A stretch of 64,000 nucleotides of DNA, from positions 167,949 to 231,948 of the forward strand of contig NZ_RHHO01000038.1 in the NCBI RefSeq assembly GCF_003710865.1, written 5' to 3'. This DNA comes from Brevibacillus borstelensis. Its GTDB lineage: Bacteria; Bacillota; Bacilli; Brevibacillales; Brevibacillaceae. Shown here one piece after another: positions 1 to 9,120 of the stretch. The position numbers and the translations under genes are program-made. Every line of letters begins with the position of its first letter. The first letter of the stretch is position 1. The notes beneath the pieces are model-generated. The model was not told where the DNA came from, ran no database searches, and saw only the letters and a list, made by a program, of their open reading frames with translations.

Positions 1-41
1 TGTTGTCTGTGATACAATAAGGATAGAAAGGGGCGATCGCG

Positions 42-473
42 TTGAACTCGACTGTTTATACGCATCGGATACGTGTTCGGTACAGTGAAACGGACCAGAT
101 GGGAGTGGTCTACCATGCGAACTACCTCAATTGGTTTGAAGTGGGACGGACTGAATTTATTCGCGAGACTGGCGTGACCTATCGGAGTCTGGAGGAAAAG
201 GGAATCCTTTTGCCCGTTACAGACGTCTCGTTATCGTATAAGCAGCCGGCACGGTACGATGACTGGGTGGAAATCAGGACGCAGCTGGAGGAGCTGTCTA
301 TGGTCCGATTGACGTTCGGTTATGAAATATACCGGGTGGCTGACGAACAACTGCTCGTTGCAGGCAAGACCAAGCATGCGTTTACAACGATGGAGATGAA
401 GCCGATCCGGCTGGCCCGCGTGGTGCCGGAGGTATACGCGCTGCTGGAAGAGCGGTGTGCTGGGGGGAAATAG
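42..473 (+). CDS. YbgC/FadM-type acyl-CoA thioesterase (hotdog fold)
   Basis: A 143-residue protein of the usual length for single-domain 4-hydroxybenzoyl-CoA thioesterase-like enzymes, which hydrolyse acyl-CoA thioesters in the cytoplasm. The N-terminal block RVRYSETDQMGVVYHANYL carries the family pattern, with the Asp of the TDQMG turn as the expected catalytic residue and HANYLNWFE following it. The start is a TTG at 42 with an AAAGGGG ribosome site about eight bases upstream. Its stop is immediately followed by the ribosome site and start of fxsA, so the two are probably cotranscribed. The physiological substrate cannot be read from the sequence. Confidence 0.85.
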   Translation: MNSTVYTHRIRVRYSETDQMGVVYHANYLNWFEVGRTEFIRETGVTYRSLEEKGILLPVTDVSLSYKQPARYDDWVEIRTQLEELSMVRLTFGYEIYRVADEQLLVAGKTKHAFTTMEMKPIRLARVVPEVYALLEERCAGGK

Positions 474-475
474 CC

Positions 476-874
476 ATGCTTTTTCGCATATTGCTTGTTC
501 TGTTTATCGTCGTTCCCGCGGTAGAGCTCTGGGGGCTGATCGCGGTCGGAAAGGTGATCGGTCCATGGTATACGATCGCGCTGGTGATTTTGACCGGCTT
601 TGTCGGAGCGTGGCTGGCCAAGCAGCAGGGGCTGCAGGTCATGCGGATGCTCCAGCTGCAGCTCTCCCGAGGCCAAATGCCTACAGAGACCCTGATTGAC
701 GGAGCGCTGGTGCTCTCAGGCGGGATTATGCTCTTGATGCCAGGCTTCTTTTCCGATGTTGTCGGAGTCATTTTCCTTGTTCCCTATACACGGATGATTA
801 TTCGCCACTTCATAAAAAGATGGCTGTGGTCGCTGATCTCTTCCGGGCGGGTTCATTTCTTCTTCCGGCGCTGA
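476..874 (+). CDS. fxsA: FxsA family membrane protein
   Basis: A 132-residue inner-membrane protein of the FxsA/YtzA type. Hydrophobic segments are visible at about residues 2-22, 26-48 and 72-100, with the conserved family stretch PAVELWGLI near the N terminus and a GFVGAWLAKQQG turn. A longer frame opens at 455, but ATG 476 has GGGGGGAAA directly upstream and gives the normal N terminus. FxsA in E. coli relieves phage T7 exclusion by F plasmids; its role in Bacillales is not settled. It sits two bases after the thioesterase and converges on ytvI, as in B. subtilis. Confidence 0.85.
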   Translation: MLFRILLVLFIVVPAVELWGLIAVGKVIGPWYTIALVILTGFVGAWLAKQQGLQVMRMLQLQLSRGQMPTETLIDGALVLSGGIMLLMPGFFSDVVGVIFLVPYTRMIIRHFIKRWLWSLISSGRVHFFFRR

Positions 875-890
875 CATCATAAAAACAAGC

Positions 891-917
891 AAAAAAGGAG
901 GCCGTCGCCTCCTTTTT
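891..917. terminator. Bidirectional Rho-independent terminator
   Basis: GGAGGC (897-902) and GCCTCC (907-912) form a stem with a four-base loop, flanked by A6 on one side and T5 on the other, so it can terminate both fxsA and the convergent ytvI. Confidence 0.85.
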
Positions 918-918
918 C

Positions 919-2049
919 TTACGTTTCGGTCCCTTTGATGTACCTCCAAATATCGGTAAATACTTTCGCCTTTACAAGCGCGTTGATCAACACCAGGGAA
1001 ACAGGCCCGATGATGAGGCCGAGAAATCCGAAAATCTGCAAGCCGACGAACAGAGCGACCAGCGTTAGCAGCGGGTCCAATCCGACGTTTTCGGCAACGA
1101 CCTTTGGCTCGATAATCTGCCGGAATATCAGCACGACTCCGTACAGGATCGACAAGCCGATGACCAGACTGTAGTTCCCTTTGAAAAACAGGTAAATGAT
1201 CCACGGGATAAATACCGTCCCTGTGCCAAGGTACGGCAGCAGATCAACGAGACCGGTAATCAGTCCGATCGTGACTGCGTATTCGACCCGCAGGATCAAA
1301 AGGCCGATGATGACGATGGCAGCTGTCAACGAAATCAACGTAAGCTGGGCTTTGAGGAAGCCGAACAAAGCGGCTTTCAGATCCTTGAAAATCTCGTCAA
1401 GCCGGTTGTTGACGCCGTTTGGGAGAAGCTTTCTGAAGCGCTCTTCCCACAGGAAGAAATCCTTGGCAATGAAAAATGCGCCGAGCAAGGAAATCACGAA
1501 CACTGTCGCCAGGTTCGGCAGCGACACGAGGAAGTTTTTCAAGCCATCGAGAAACTGCACAATGAGCTGCTGTCCAGCTTGCGTAATCGATGTAATTCCC
1601 TGTCTGATCGTGTTGTCCAATTTATCCTTGTACGCAAGGTCCAGATGCGAGTAGAACCATTGAATCTGCTCATACAGGCCGGTCAGAAAATCCTGGGAAA
1701 TCGTCCGCTGCAGGTATTGAGCAAGCTCGTTGGAAAATCCGGGAAGCTTTCTCGCCAATTCTCCAATCTCTACGACTGTCTCGGTGATGACGAGCGTGAC
1801 GACGCCGCCGGAAATCGCGATTAAAAGAAGGAGGGCGATCGTTACGGACAGCCACCGGGGGAACTTGGCCTTTCTGGTCAAAAACGTCACAGGCCGATGA
1901 ATGACAAGTGCGATGACTAAGGAGATTAGAAATGGGTACAGTAAAGGTGATGCGAATACAATGAGCTTGAAGCCGAGATAAATGACAAGGCAAACCCATA
2001 AAAACCGAATGATTTGAAAGAGGCGTTCAACCCAGTTATGCCGGTTCAA
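919..2049 (-). CDS. ytvI: AI-2E/YtvI family permease (sporulation-type)
   Basis: A 376-residue polytopic membrane protein of the AI-2E exporter-like (UPF0118) family. Hydrophobic helices appear near residues 12-60, 65-90, 155-175, 210-300 and 310-355, with the large soluble loop between the third and fourth groups that is typical of the family, and the conserved LLPYLGTGTVFIPW and LGLIIGP motifs. In B. subtilis ytvI lies next to citZ and is described as a sporulation membrane protein; the same neighbourhood is kept here. The transported molecule is unknown. The start ATG lies at 2049, preceded by AAAGGAGAGT. Confidence 0.85.
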   Translation of the reverse strand: MNRHNWVERLFQIIRFLWVCLVIYLGFKLIVFASPLLYPFLISLVIALVIHRPVTFLTRKAKFPRWLSVTIALLLLIAISGGVVTLVITETVVEIGELARKLPGFSNELAQYLQRTISQDFLTGLYEQIQWFYSHLDLAYKDKLDNTIRQGITSITQAGQQLIVQFLDGLKNFLVSLPNLATVFVISLLGAFFIAKDFFLWEERFRKLLPNGVNNRLDEIFKDLKAALFGFLKAQLTLISLTAAIVIIGLLILRVEYAVTIGLITGLVDLLPYLGTGTVFIPWIIYLFFKGNYSLVIGLSILYGVVLIFRQIIEPKVVAENVGLDPLLTLVALFVGLQIFGFLGLIIGPVSLVLINALVKAKVFTDIWRYIKGTET

Positions 2050-2472
2050 TAGTACTCTCCTTTCTATCCACGGAGGAATAGAGAGATGGATTCGTTGTTT
2101 TCATAAATGTTTCCAGGCGGCTGTCCCTCCGATCAGCGTGAAAAAACGATCGTGACCGCTTTGTAACTATTATGCAGTATGCTGGTAGGTGCAAGCAAGC
2201 TTTGCCATATACACCGGCTTTTTTGCATCTTGTACATTTATCATTCACAAAATCGCAATAATCTTTTATAATTGTGTCGAATTATGGTTGGATTCTTTTT
2301 ATAACCATGCAGCAGCAGGACCCGTGGGTCTCTCCTCCCTGATATACGCGTTTTTTATAAAAGCGAATGATTATGTAAGCCGATTTGTCAATCATTCATG
2401 TGCGGAGGGTGGTCGTAAAAGGAACCACCAGGACAATTTCATATAGCTTAGAGTGGAAAAGGAGAGAGTTAC
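2050..2472 (+). promoter_or_regulatory. citZ upstream region
   Basis: About 420 bases between the divergent ytvI and citZ starts. It is AT-rich around 2220-2385 and holds no convincing gene. Visible features are a TATAAT at 2267-2272, an ATGGTT/AACCAT inverted repeat with a 13-base spacer around 2283-2308, and a GGTGGT/ACCACC hairpin at 2408-2429 in the probable citZ leader. The citZ ribosome site AAAAGGAGAG ends about 6 bases before the ATG. Catabolite control of citZ is expected from the family, but I cannot assign a specific operator. Confidence 0.4.
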
Positions 2473-3585
2473 ATGACAGCTACTCGCGGACTTGAAGGCG
2501 TGGTCGCCGCTCAATCTTCGATCTGTTCGATTGTCGATGGGGTACTTTGCTATGGAGGTATCAACATCGACGAGCTCGCTGAAAACGCTACCTTTGAAGA
2601 GGTTGTGTACCTGCTCTGGCATGGAGCCCTACCGAAGCGCGATCAGCTGGATGCTTTGAAAAAGCAACTGGGCGAAAATGCTGCGGTACCGAAAGAGGTA
2701 ATCGACAGCATTCGCGCCTATCCAAAAGGCGTACACCCGATGGCGGCGTTGCGCACAGCTGTCTCTTCGCTAGCGCTCTACGACGCAGAAGCGCAGGACA
2801 TGACTCCTGAGGCCAATTACCGGAAATCGATTCGCCTGATGGCTCAAACCCCAACCCTGATCGCAGCGTATGCACGTATGCGCAAGGGACTGGAACCTGT
2901 CGCTCCGAATCCGTCTTACGGGATTGCAAAAAACTTCCTGTACATGCTGACTGGTGCAGAGCCTACCGAAACCGCAGAAAAAGCATTTGACGTAGCATTG
3001 ATTCTGCATGCGGACCACGAGTTCAACGCTTCTACGTTCGCAGCGCGTGTGACTGTAGCGACCTTGACCGATATCTATTCCGGTATCGTTTCGGCGATCG
3101 GCACATTGAAGGGCCCTCTGCACGGCGGAGCCAACGAAGCTGTAGCAGCCATGCTGGCAGAAATCGGTTCCATGGACAATGTGGAATCCTACATCCGTCA
3201 AAAGCTGGACAACAAGGACAAAATCATGGGCTTCGGACACCGCGTGTACAAAGACGGAGACCCGCGCGCGAAATGGCTGAAGCAAATGTCCAAAGCGCTC
3301 ACCGCTCAAATCGGACGTCCAGAGCTGTATGAGATGTCCGTCAAGGTGGAAGAAATGGTGACTGGCGAAAAAGGCCTCAAGCCAAACGTCGATTTCTATT
3401 CCGCTTCCGTTTACACCGCTCTCGGACTGGAAAGCGATCTGTTCACGCCGATTTTTGCGATTAGCCGAATGTCCGGCTGGACTGCGCATATCATGGAGCA
3501 GTACGAAAACAATCGCCTGATCCGTCCGCGCGCCGACTACACTGGACCGGTCAACCAGCACTACGTGCCAATCGACCGCCGCTAA
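2473..3585 (+). CDS. citZ: Citrate synthase
   Basis: Condenses oxaloacetate and acetyl-CoA to citrate, the first step of the TCA cycle. The 370-residue length fits the short type II-like Gram-positive citrate synthases. Family motifs are present: LHADHEFNAST, HGGANEAV, GFGHRVYK (active-site histidine) and the C-terminal SGWTAHIMEQ with the catalytic/binding Arg and His region. The ATG at 2473 has a clear GGAGAG site. It is followed by icd and mdh in the order found in Bacillus, so all three are probably transcribed together, with an intercistronic hairpin between citZ and icd. Confidence 0.97.
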   Translation: MTATRGLEGVVAAQSSICSIVDGVLCYGGINIDELAENATFEEVVYLLWHGALPKRDQLDALKKQLGENAAVPKEVIDSIRAYPKGVHPMAALRTAVSSLALYDAEAQDMTPEANYRKSIRLMAQTPTLIAAYARMRKGLEPVAPNPSYGIAKNFLYMLTGAEPTETAEKAFDVALILHADHEFNASTFAARVTVATLTDIYSGIVSAIGTLKGPLHGGANEAVAAMLAEIGSMDNVESYIRQKLDNKDKIMGFGHRVYKDGDPRAKWLKQMSKALTAQIGRPELYEMSVKVEEMVTGEKGLKPNVDFYSASVYTALGLESDLFTPIFAISRMSGWTAHIMEQYENNRLIRPRADYTGPVNQHYVPIDRR

Positions 3586-3653
3586 TGACCCTTGCTATTC
3601 CGATCGTGGAGGAGGCGGCACCATAGCGGGCCCACACTCCTAAGCACCTGCTT

Positions 3654-3682
3654 GAGAACTACCACCGAGTGTGGTAGTTCTC
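3654..3682 (+). promoter_or_regulatory. Intercistronic hairpin between citZ and icd
   Basis: A perfect 12-base inverted repeat (3654-3665 and 3671-3682) with a 5-base loop. It is not followed by a T run (the next bases are CTACGTC), so it is not a standard terminator. It could stabilise the citZ mRNA end or act as an attenuator or processing site that sets different citZ and icd levels. Confidence 0.7.
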
Positions 3683-3737
3683 CTACGTCTGGAAATATTT
3701 TTCTACCATTATTTTCCATATACTGGAGGGATTTCTT

Positions 3738-5021
3738 GTGTTTAAAAACTTGTCGCAGCCAACTTCTGGCCAAAAGATCACAGTAGATAACGGCAAACTG
3801 GTAGTACCGAACAACCCGATCATCCCGTTCATCGAAGGGGACGGTACGGGTCCTGATATTTGGAATGCATCTGTTCGCGTGTTGGATGCAGCCGTAGAAA
3901 AAGCATACAAAGGCGAAAAGAAAATCGCTTGGTTCGAAGTATTCGCAGGTGAAAAATCCTTCAACCAATACGGCGAGTGGCTGCCTGAGGATACCCTCAC
4001 TGCTGTTCGCGAATACCTGATCGCAATCAAAGGCCCTCTGACTACACCAGTCGGCGGCGGAATCCGTTCCATCAACGTGGCGCTGCGCCAGGAGCTCGAT
4101 CTGTACGCTTGCGTACGTCCTGTTCAATACTTCGATGGCGTTCCTTCTCCGGTAAAACATCCTGAATTGACAGATATGGTGATCTTCCGCGAAAACACCG
4201 AGGACATCTACGCTGGCGTAGAGTGGGCTGAAGGTACACCGGAAGTGAAAAAAGTAATCGACTTCCTGCAAAACGAAATGGGCGTGAAGAAAATCCGCTT
4301 CCCGGAAACATCCGGTATCGGCATCAAGCCTGTTTCCAAAGAAGGTACCGAGCGTCTGGTTCGCGCAGCGATCAACTACGCGATCGACAACAAGCGCAAA
4401 TCCGTAACCCTCGTACACAAAGGCAACATCATGAAATTCACCGAAGGCGCGTTCAAAAACTGGGGCTATGCAGTAGCTGAAGCCGAATTCGGCGACAAAG
4501 TATTCACATGGGCGCAATACGACCGCATCAAAGCAGAAGGCGGCGACGCTGACAAAGCGCAAAAAGAAGCAGAAGCAGCAGGCAAAATCATCGTAAAAGA
4601 CGTGATTGCCGATGCATTCCTGCAGCAAATCCTGACTCGTCCGGCTGAGTACGACGTAGTAGCTACACTGAACCTGAACGGCGACTACATCTCCGACGCG
4701 CTGGCTGCACAAGTAGGCGGTATCGGTATCGCTCCTGGCGCAAACATCAACTACCTGACTGGACACGCAATCTTCGAAGCGACTCACGGTACTGCTCCGA
4801 AATATGCCGGTCTGGACAAAGTGAACCCGTCTTCCGTCATCCTCTCCGGCGAAATGATGCTCCGTCACCTGGGCTGGAACGAAGCGGCAGATCTGATCAT
4901 CAACTCCATGGAAAAAACAATTTCCGCGAAAACCGTAACCTACGATTTCGCACGTCTGATGGAAGGCGCAACCGAGCTGAAATGCTCCGAGTTCGCTGAC
5001 GCCCTGATCAAAAACATGTAA
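3738..5021 (+). CDS. icd: NADP-dependent isocitrate dehydrogenase
   Basis: Oxidatively decarboxylates isocitrate to 2-oxoglutarate in the TCA cycle. The 427-residue protein has the isocitrate/isopropylmalate dehydrogenase fold signatures: [12 protein letters not shown] near residue 31, the [12 protein letters not shown] substrate-binding block, [17 protein letters not shown], and the C-terminal [10 protein letters not shown] nucleotide loop typical of NADP-using enzymes. The start is a GTG at 3738 preceded by GGAGGG. It lies between citZ and mdh, the conserved Bacillus order. Confidence 0.96.
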   Translation: MFKNLSQPTSGQKITVDNGKLVVPNNPIIPFIEGDGTGPDIWNASVRVLDAAVEKAYKGEKKIAWFEVFAGEKSFNQYGEWLPEDTLTAVREYLIAIKGPLTTPVGGGIRSINVALRQELDLYACVRPVQYFDGVPSPVKHPELTDMVIFRENTEDIYAGVEWAEGTPEVKKVIDFLQNEMGVKKIRFPETSGIGIKPVSKEGTERLVRAAINYAIDNKRKSVTLVHKGNIMKFTEGAFKNWGYAVAEAEFGDKVFTWAQYDRIKAEGGDADKAQKEAEAAGKIIVKDVIADAFLQQILTRPAEYDVVATLNLNGDYISDALAAQVGGIGIAPGANINYLTGHAIFEATHGTAPKYAGLDKVNPSSVILSGEMMLRHLGWNEAADLIINSMEKTISAKTVTYDFARLMEGATELKCSEFADALIKNM

Positions 5022-5099
5022 GTGTAAAGTACCGAGCAAAAAGGCTTTCTGGGACCATTAGCAAACCAACAAAAAGCAATGCTATGGAGGCGACCTTAT

Positions 5100-6038
5100 A
5101 TGGCATTCCAACGCAAAAAAATCGCAGTGATCGGCAGCGGCTTCACTGGTGCAACGACAGCATTCATTCTGGCTCAAAAAGAACTGGGAGATGTCGTGCT
5201 GGTAGACATTCCGCAACTGGAAAACCCGACAAAAGGGAAAGCGCTCGATATGATGGAATCTTCTCCGGTCCTCGGTTTTGACTCCAGCATCACGGGCACA
5301 GCGGACTATGCGGAAATCAAGGATGCTGACCTTGTCATCATCACGGCTGGGATTGCCCGCAAGCCAGGCATGTCCCGCGACGATCTGGTCAACACCAACG
5401 CAGGCATCATGCGCTCCGTTGCAGAGCAAGTGAAAACGCACGCTCCGAACTCCATCGTGTTGGTTCTGTCCAACCCGGTAGATGCGATGACCTACACGTT
5501 CTTCAAAACGTCCGGTTTCCCGAAAGAGCGCGTAATCGGCCAATCCGGCGTGCTGGATACAGCCCGTTTCCGCACCTTTGTAGCGATGGAACTGAACGTG
5601 TCCGTAGAAGACGTTACCGGCTTTGTATTGGGTGGCCACGGCGACGACATGGTCCCGTTGGTACGCTACTCCTATGCGGGCGGTATACCGCTGGAAACGC
5701 TGATTCCAAAGGATCGCCTGGACGCGATCGTCGAGCGTACCCGCAAAGGCGGCGGAGAGATCGTCAACCTGCTGGGCAACGGCTCCGCTTACTATGCGCC
5801 GGCTGCTTCTCTCGTTCAAATGGCAGAAGCCATTCTGAAGGACAAAAAACGCATTCTGCCTTCCATCGCTTATCTGGAAGGCGAGTACGGCTACAATGAC
5901 ATCTACCTCGGCGTGCCAACCCTGCTCGGCGGAAAAGGCATCGAGAAAGTCATCGAGCTGGAACTGACGGCGGAAGAAAAAGCCGCCCTCGACAAATCCG
6001 CCGACTCCGTGCGCAATGTCATGAAGGTTTTGCAATAA
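5100..6038 (+). CDS. mdh: Malate dehydrogenase
   Basis: Reversibly oxidises malate to oxaloacetate with NAD, closing the TCA cycle encoded here by citZ-icd-mdh. The 312-residue protein shows the lactate/malate dehydrogenase Rossmann motif [11 protein letters not shown] near the N terminus, the following acidic residue in VDIPQ typical of NAD use, the [10 protein letters not shown] substrate loop and the [10 protein letters not shown] catalytic histidine segment. An ATG 21 bases upstream is open in frame, but ATG 5100 lies ten bases after GGAGG and gives the usual N terminus. Confidence 0.96.
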   Translation: MAFQRKKIAVIGSGFTGATTAFILAQKELGDVVLVDIPQLENPTKGKALDMMESSPVLGFDSSITGTADYAEIKDADLVIITAGIARKPGMSRDDLVNTNAGIMRSVAEQVKTHAPNSIVLVLSNPVDAMTYTFFKTSGFPKERVIGQSGVLDTARFRTFVAMELNVSVEDVTGFVLGGHGDDMVPLVRYSYAGGIPLETLIPKDRLDAIVERTRKGGGEIVNLLGNGSAYYAPAASLVQMAEAILKDKKRILPSIAYLEGEYGYNDIYLGVPTLLGGKGIEKVIELELTAEEKAALDKSADSVRNVMKVLQ

Positions 6039-6069
6039 CAAAGTCCCGCAATAGCTATTACTAGTGAAA

Positions 6070-6100
6070 GACGCTCCCAAGGGGGCGTCTTTTGATTTTT
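6070..6100 (+). terminator. Terminator of the citZ-icd-mdh operon
   Basis: GACGCTCCC (6070-6078) pairs with GGGGGCGTC (6081-6089), with one G-T pair, and is followed by TTTTGATTTTT. Confidence 0.85.
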
Positions 6101-6199
6101 CCTGAAAAAAGTTAACAATGATTCATGCCTGCTCATCTTCGAATCGCTTTCACCCTTATGCTTCCTGTATCTGCTAAAAACACCCCCTCCAACCACTAT

Positions 6200-6431
6200 G
6201 GCTGTAGAGATGAAACAGGAGAAAACGGCAAAGGTCTTTGGGACACTACCCAGGCACCAAAGCAAAAGCGGAACACGCTTTCAGCGTCCAACTCTGAGAG
6301 ACATCAATGAACCTGCTGCTTTTGGACGCGGTTCCGCTTTTGCTTTGGCGCCGGACACCCCCCCGCCCCCAGCAAGTGTCCCACCGAACCTGCAGCAGTT
6401 TTCTCCTGTTTCATCTCCTCCACCACAGCCC
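6200..6431 (+). repeat. Long-hairpin dispersed element, copy 1
   Basis: A ~230-base sequence that folds almost end to end: 6207-6226 pairs perfectly with 6398-6417, 6240-6246 (GGGACAC) with 6376-6382, 6253-6274 with 6331-6352 (one mismatch), and 6284-6291 (GCGTCCAA) with 6322-6329. A second copy in the same orientation lies at 34360-34571. It fills most of the gap between the mdh terminator and phoP and holds no credible gene. It may be a MITE-like or bcr-like repeat, or a structured RNA; the sequence does not decide which. Confidence 0.8.
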
Positions 6432-6441
6432 CAACAACATC

Positions 6442-6469
6442 TTTACAAAAAAATTACTTGTCTTACCTA
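6442..6469 (+). promoter_or_regulatory. Possible PhoP box upstream of phoP
   Basis: TTTACA (6442-6447), ATTACT (6453-6458) and TACCTA (6464-6469) recur every 11 bases, the spacing of PhoP direct-repeat boxes in Bacillus. The third unit is poor, so this is tentative, but phoPR autoregulation is known in the family. Confidence 0.4.
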
Positions 6470-6542
6470 AGCTGGATTTGGCAGACTGGAACGTGAGAAC
6501 ACTAGAGAAGAGCCGAGGACGGCAGCGTAGGGGGGAAACATA

Positions 6543-7238
6543 ATGACAAAGATTTTAGTGGTAGACGACGAGGCGTCTATCGTCAAATTGCTGCAATTCA
6601 ACCTGGAAAAAGCCGGTTTTCAAGTAATAACTGCCTGTGACGGAAAGCAGGCCCTGGATATGGCTCGCACGGAGCAGCCTGATTTTATTATTCTCGACTG
6701 GATGCTGCCCAAGATGGAAGGCATGGACGTCTGCAAAACATTGCGCCAGGAGCGCAACAACACGCCGATCCTGATGCTGACAGCCAAAGACGATGAACTG
6801 GACAAAATCCTTGGTCTCGAGCTGGGGGCGGATGATTACTTGACGAAGCCTTTCAGCCCCAGAGAAGTGATCGCCCGGGTAAAAGCGATTCTTCGCCGTA
6901 CCCAGACATCTTCCGAGGCAGCGGCCGCCCCGGACGAGGTAGTATTGCAATTTGGGGAAATCAGGATTTATCCGGAAAAATACGAAGTGTTTCGAGGCAG
7001 TGAGAAGGTGGAGCTGACGCCAAAGGAATTTGAACTGCTCCATTATCTCGCCAGCCATCACGGCAGAGTCCTGACTCGGGACCAATTGCTGAATGCCGTC
7101 TGGAATTACGACTTCATCGGCGACTCGCGGATCGTCGACGTGCATGTCAGCCATTTGCGCGAAAAGCTGGAGGAAGACACGAAAAGTCCCCGTTATATCA
7201 AAACCGTTCGCGGCCTAGGCTACAAGCTGGAAGGATGA
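6543..7238 (+). CDS. phoP: Phosphate-response regulator PhoP
   Basis: An OmpR-family response regulator of 231 residues. The receiver domain (1-120) has the acidic pocket DDE at 8-10, the phosphoacceptor Asp52 in ILDWMLP, and the Thr/Lys switch residues in MLTAKD and TKPF. The C-terminal winged helix (about 135-230) includes LTPKEFELLHYL and VDVHVSHLREKL. It precedes phoR by 16 bases and mdh lies upstream, as in B. subtilis, which supports PhoP rather than another OmpR paralogue. It would control phosphate-starvation genes. ATG 6543 follows AGGGGGGAAACATA. Confidence 0.93.
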   Translation: MTKILVVDDEASIVKLLQFNLEKAGFQVITACDGKQALDMARTEQPDFIILDWMLPKMEGMDVCKTLRQERNNTPILMLTAKDDELDKILGLELGADDYLTKPFSPREVIARVKAILRRTQTSSEAAAAPDEVVLQFGEIRIYPEKYEVFRGSEKVELTPKEFELLHYLASHHGRVLTRDQLLNAVWNYDFIGDSRIVDVHVSHLREKLEEDTKSPRYIKTVRGLGYKLEG

Positions 7239-7254
7239 CAGGGGGACTGATTCC

Positions 7255-9018
7255 TTGACGCGATTTCGGATCAAACTCACCCTCACGATTCTCGGACTGA
7301 TTTCTCTTGTCTTATTATTGATGGGCATGTATTTTGCCAAGGTTTTGGAGCGTTCCTACCTGGAGACGTTGAGCGAGCTTCTGACCCGCGAATCCAAGCT
7401 GGTAGCGCAGGCGGTCCGCCCGGAAGTGCTCAGTGACGAAATTACACTGGCCAAGAGGGTGGAACAGGTGGCTCCGGGAGAAGAGGTGCGGCTTACCTTG
7501 ATAGACCGTACAGGCCGCGTGCTGTTTGACAATACGTATGAACAGGAGCGAATGGAGAACCACGCCGACCGTCCCGAGTTTTCGGCCGCGCTTCGCGGGG
7601 AGACGGGTATAGACAGACATTACAGCGAGACGCTGGGCTACGAAATGATGTATGTCGCGGTTCCGATCGTTGTCGAAGATCAAATTATCGGTGCGGTCCG
7701 CTCGGCGATGTCGATGCAGGATATTACCGACACGGTACACAATCTGTGGTACAGCCTGGTGACGGGATTGCTCGTTACCCTGGTGCTCGGCTCGATCGTC
7801 GTTTCCCGCATTTCTTACAACATCACGAGGCCGATCGAAGAAATTACGCGGGTAGCGAGAAACATCACGCAGCGCGAGTACGAGAGCCGCGTCAGGATCA
7901 AGGCAAAAGATGAGATCGGGCAGTTGGCAACCGCGATCAATTTCATGGCGTCCAGCCTTGAGCAGCAGATGTACGAAATCTCGGAAAATCAGCAGAGACT
8001 CTCGGGTGTGCTGACCAATATGACAAGCGGTGTCATTTTTATTTCGGAACAGCGCCGGATTATGCTGGTGAACCCGGCGGTAGAGCGGCTGTTGGGAACC
8101 TCGGCCAACGACTTGATCGGGAAGCTCCACATCGAAGCGGGGAAAAGCTTCGGACTAAGCCAGTATATCGACCGCTGTCTGGACCGCGGAGAAAAGTTCC
8201 GGCAGGAAGTGCATATTTACTATCCGCAGGAGCGCATCCTTGAGGTCAATTTTGCTCCCTACATCAACTTTAAAGGGGAAGCCAAAGGAGTCGTTGTCGT
8301 CCTGCACGACTTTACCGAGGTACGCCGTCTGGAAAAGATGCGGAGCGATTTCGTGGCGAACGTCTCGCATGAGCTGCGGACGCCGATCACATCCATCAAG
8401 GGCTTTACGGAAACACTGCTGGACGGAGCGATGCAGGACGAAGAGACGTGCCGCAATTTCCTGCAGATCATCTCTGATGAGAGCGAGAGACTGTATCGGA
8501 TGATCCGGGACATTCTCGACCTCTCCAAAATCGAGCAGAAGCGAATTTCCTTGAATTTGGTGCAGGTCAATGTTCAGGACCTGATCAGCTCGACCGTTGC
8601 GCTCCTGCAAGACCAGGCGCAGCGCAAGCAAATCTCGATCACATTGCCCAAAGCAGAGCCGCGAATCACGCTCACGACCGACAAGGACTGTCTGCAGCAG
8701 ATTATTTTAAATCTCGTGACCAACGCTGTCGTCTACACGCCGGAGGGCGGGGCTATTACGCTTGAGCTTCGTCAGGACAGCAGGCACGTGCAAATCCAGG
8801 TGACAGACACGGGCATCGGCATCCCGGAACAGGATTTGCCGCGGATCTTTGAAAGGTTTTATCGGGTCGATAAAGCGCGCAGCCGCGACTCGGGCGGCAC
8901 GGGATTGGGCCTTGCCATCGTCAAGCATCTGGTAGAAAGCCTCCACGGGCAAATCACGGTGAAGAGCGTGGAAGGAAAGGGCAGCACCTTTACAGTGACA
9001 CTGCCGATCGAATGGTAG
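7255..9018 (+). CDS. phoR: Phosphate sensor histidine kinase PhoR
   Basis: A 587-residue membrane kinase, the partner of PhoP. A first transmembrane helix spans about 9-28, an extracytoplasmic PAS-like domain 30-160, and a second helix about 164-186. HAMP (187-240), PAS (245-355), HisKA with the phosphoacceptor His372 in SHELRTPITSIKGF, and HATPase (470-587) with DTGIGIP and GGTGLGLAIVKHL follow. The start is TTG 7255 with GGGGGA upstream. The order and architecture match Bacillus PhoR/PnpS. No pst transporter genes lie in the window. Confidence 0.93.
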   Translation: MTRFRIKLTLTILGLISLVLLLMGMYFAKVLERSYLETLSELLTRESKLVAQAVRPEVLSDEITLAKRVEQVAPGEEVRLTLIDRTGRVLFDNTYEQERMENHADRPEFSAALRGETGIDRHYSETLGYEMMYVAVPIVVEDQIIGAVRSAMSMQDITDTVHNLWYSLVTGLLVTLVLGSIVVSRISYNITRPIEEITRVARNITQREYESRVRIKAKDEIGQLATAINFMASSLEQQMYEISENQQRLSGVLTNMTSGVIFISEQRRIMLVNPAVERLLGTSANDLIGKLHIEAGKSFGLSQYIDRCLDRGEKFRQEVHIYYPQERILEVNFAPYINFKGEAKGVVVVLHDFTEVRRLEKMRSDFVANVSHELRTPITSIKGFTETLLDGAMQDEETCRNFLQIISDESERLYRMIRDILDLSKIEQKRISLNLVQVNVQDLISSTVALLQDQAQRKQISITLPKAEPRITLTTDKDCLQQIILNLVTNAVVYTPEGGAITLELRQDSRHVQIQVTDTGIGIPEQDLPRIFERFYRVDKARSRDSGGTGLGLAIVKHLVESLHGQITVKSVEGKGSTFTVTLPIEW

Positions 9019-9033
9019 AGAGCTTTTGAAACA

Positions 9034-9072
9034 TTTACACAAAGATAACACTCCCTTTACTCCCGGTATACA
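9034..9072 (+). promoter_or_regulatory. Probable PhoP box and promoter of phoU
   Basis: TTTACA (9034-9039), ATAACA (9045-9050) and TTTACT (9056-9061) repeat at exact 11-base intervals, as in PhoP binding sites, and a TATACA -10-like hexamer starts at 9067. This suggests that phosphorylated PhoP activates phoU directly. Confidence 0.6.
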
Positions 9073-9120
9073 TTCCCCTTGTACCATGGTCGTGACAGAC
9101 AAATGAGGGGGAAACAGGGT

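Noticed and set aside
2269..2290. ATAA-N10-TTAT dyad as a CcpC site for citZ
   Set aside because: The known CcpC box has ATAA-N7-TTAT; the spacing here does not fit.
2371..2395. Possible CcpA cre site near TGTAAGCCGATTTGTCA
   Set aside because: An extra base interrupts the central CG, so it does not match the cre consensus.
2189..2446. 85-codon frame upstream of citZ
   Set aside because: Low-complexity AT-rich translation, no ribosome site, and it crosses the likely citZ promoter.
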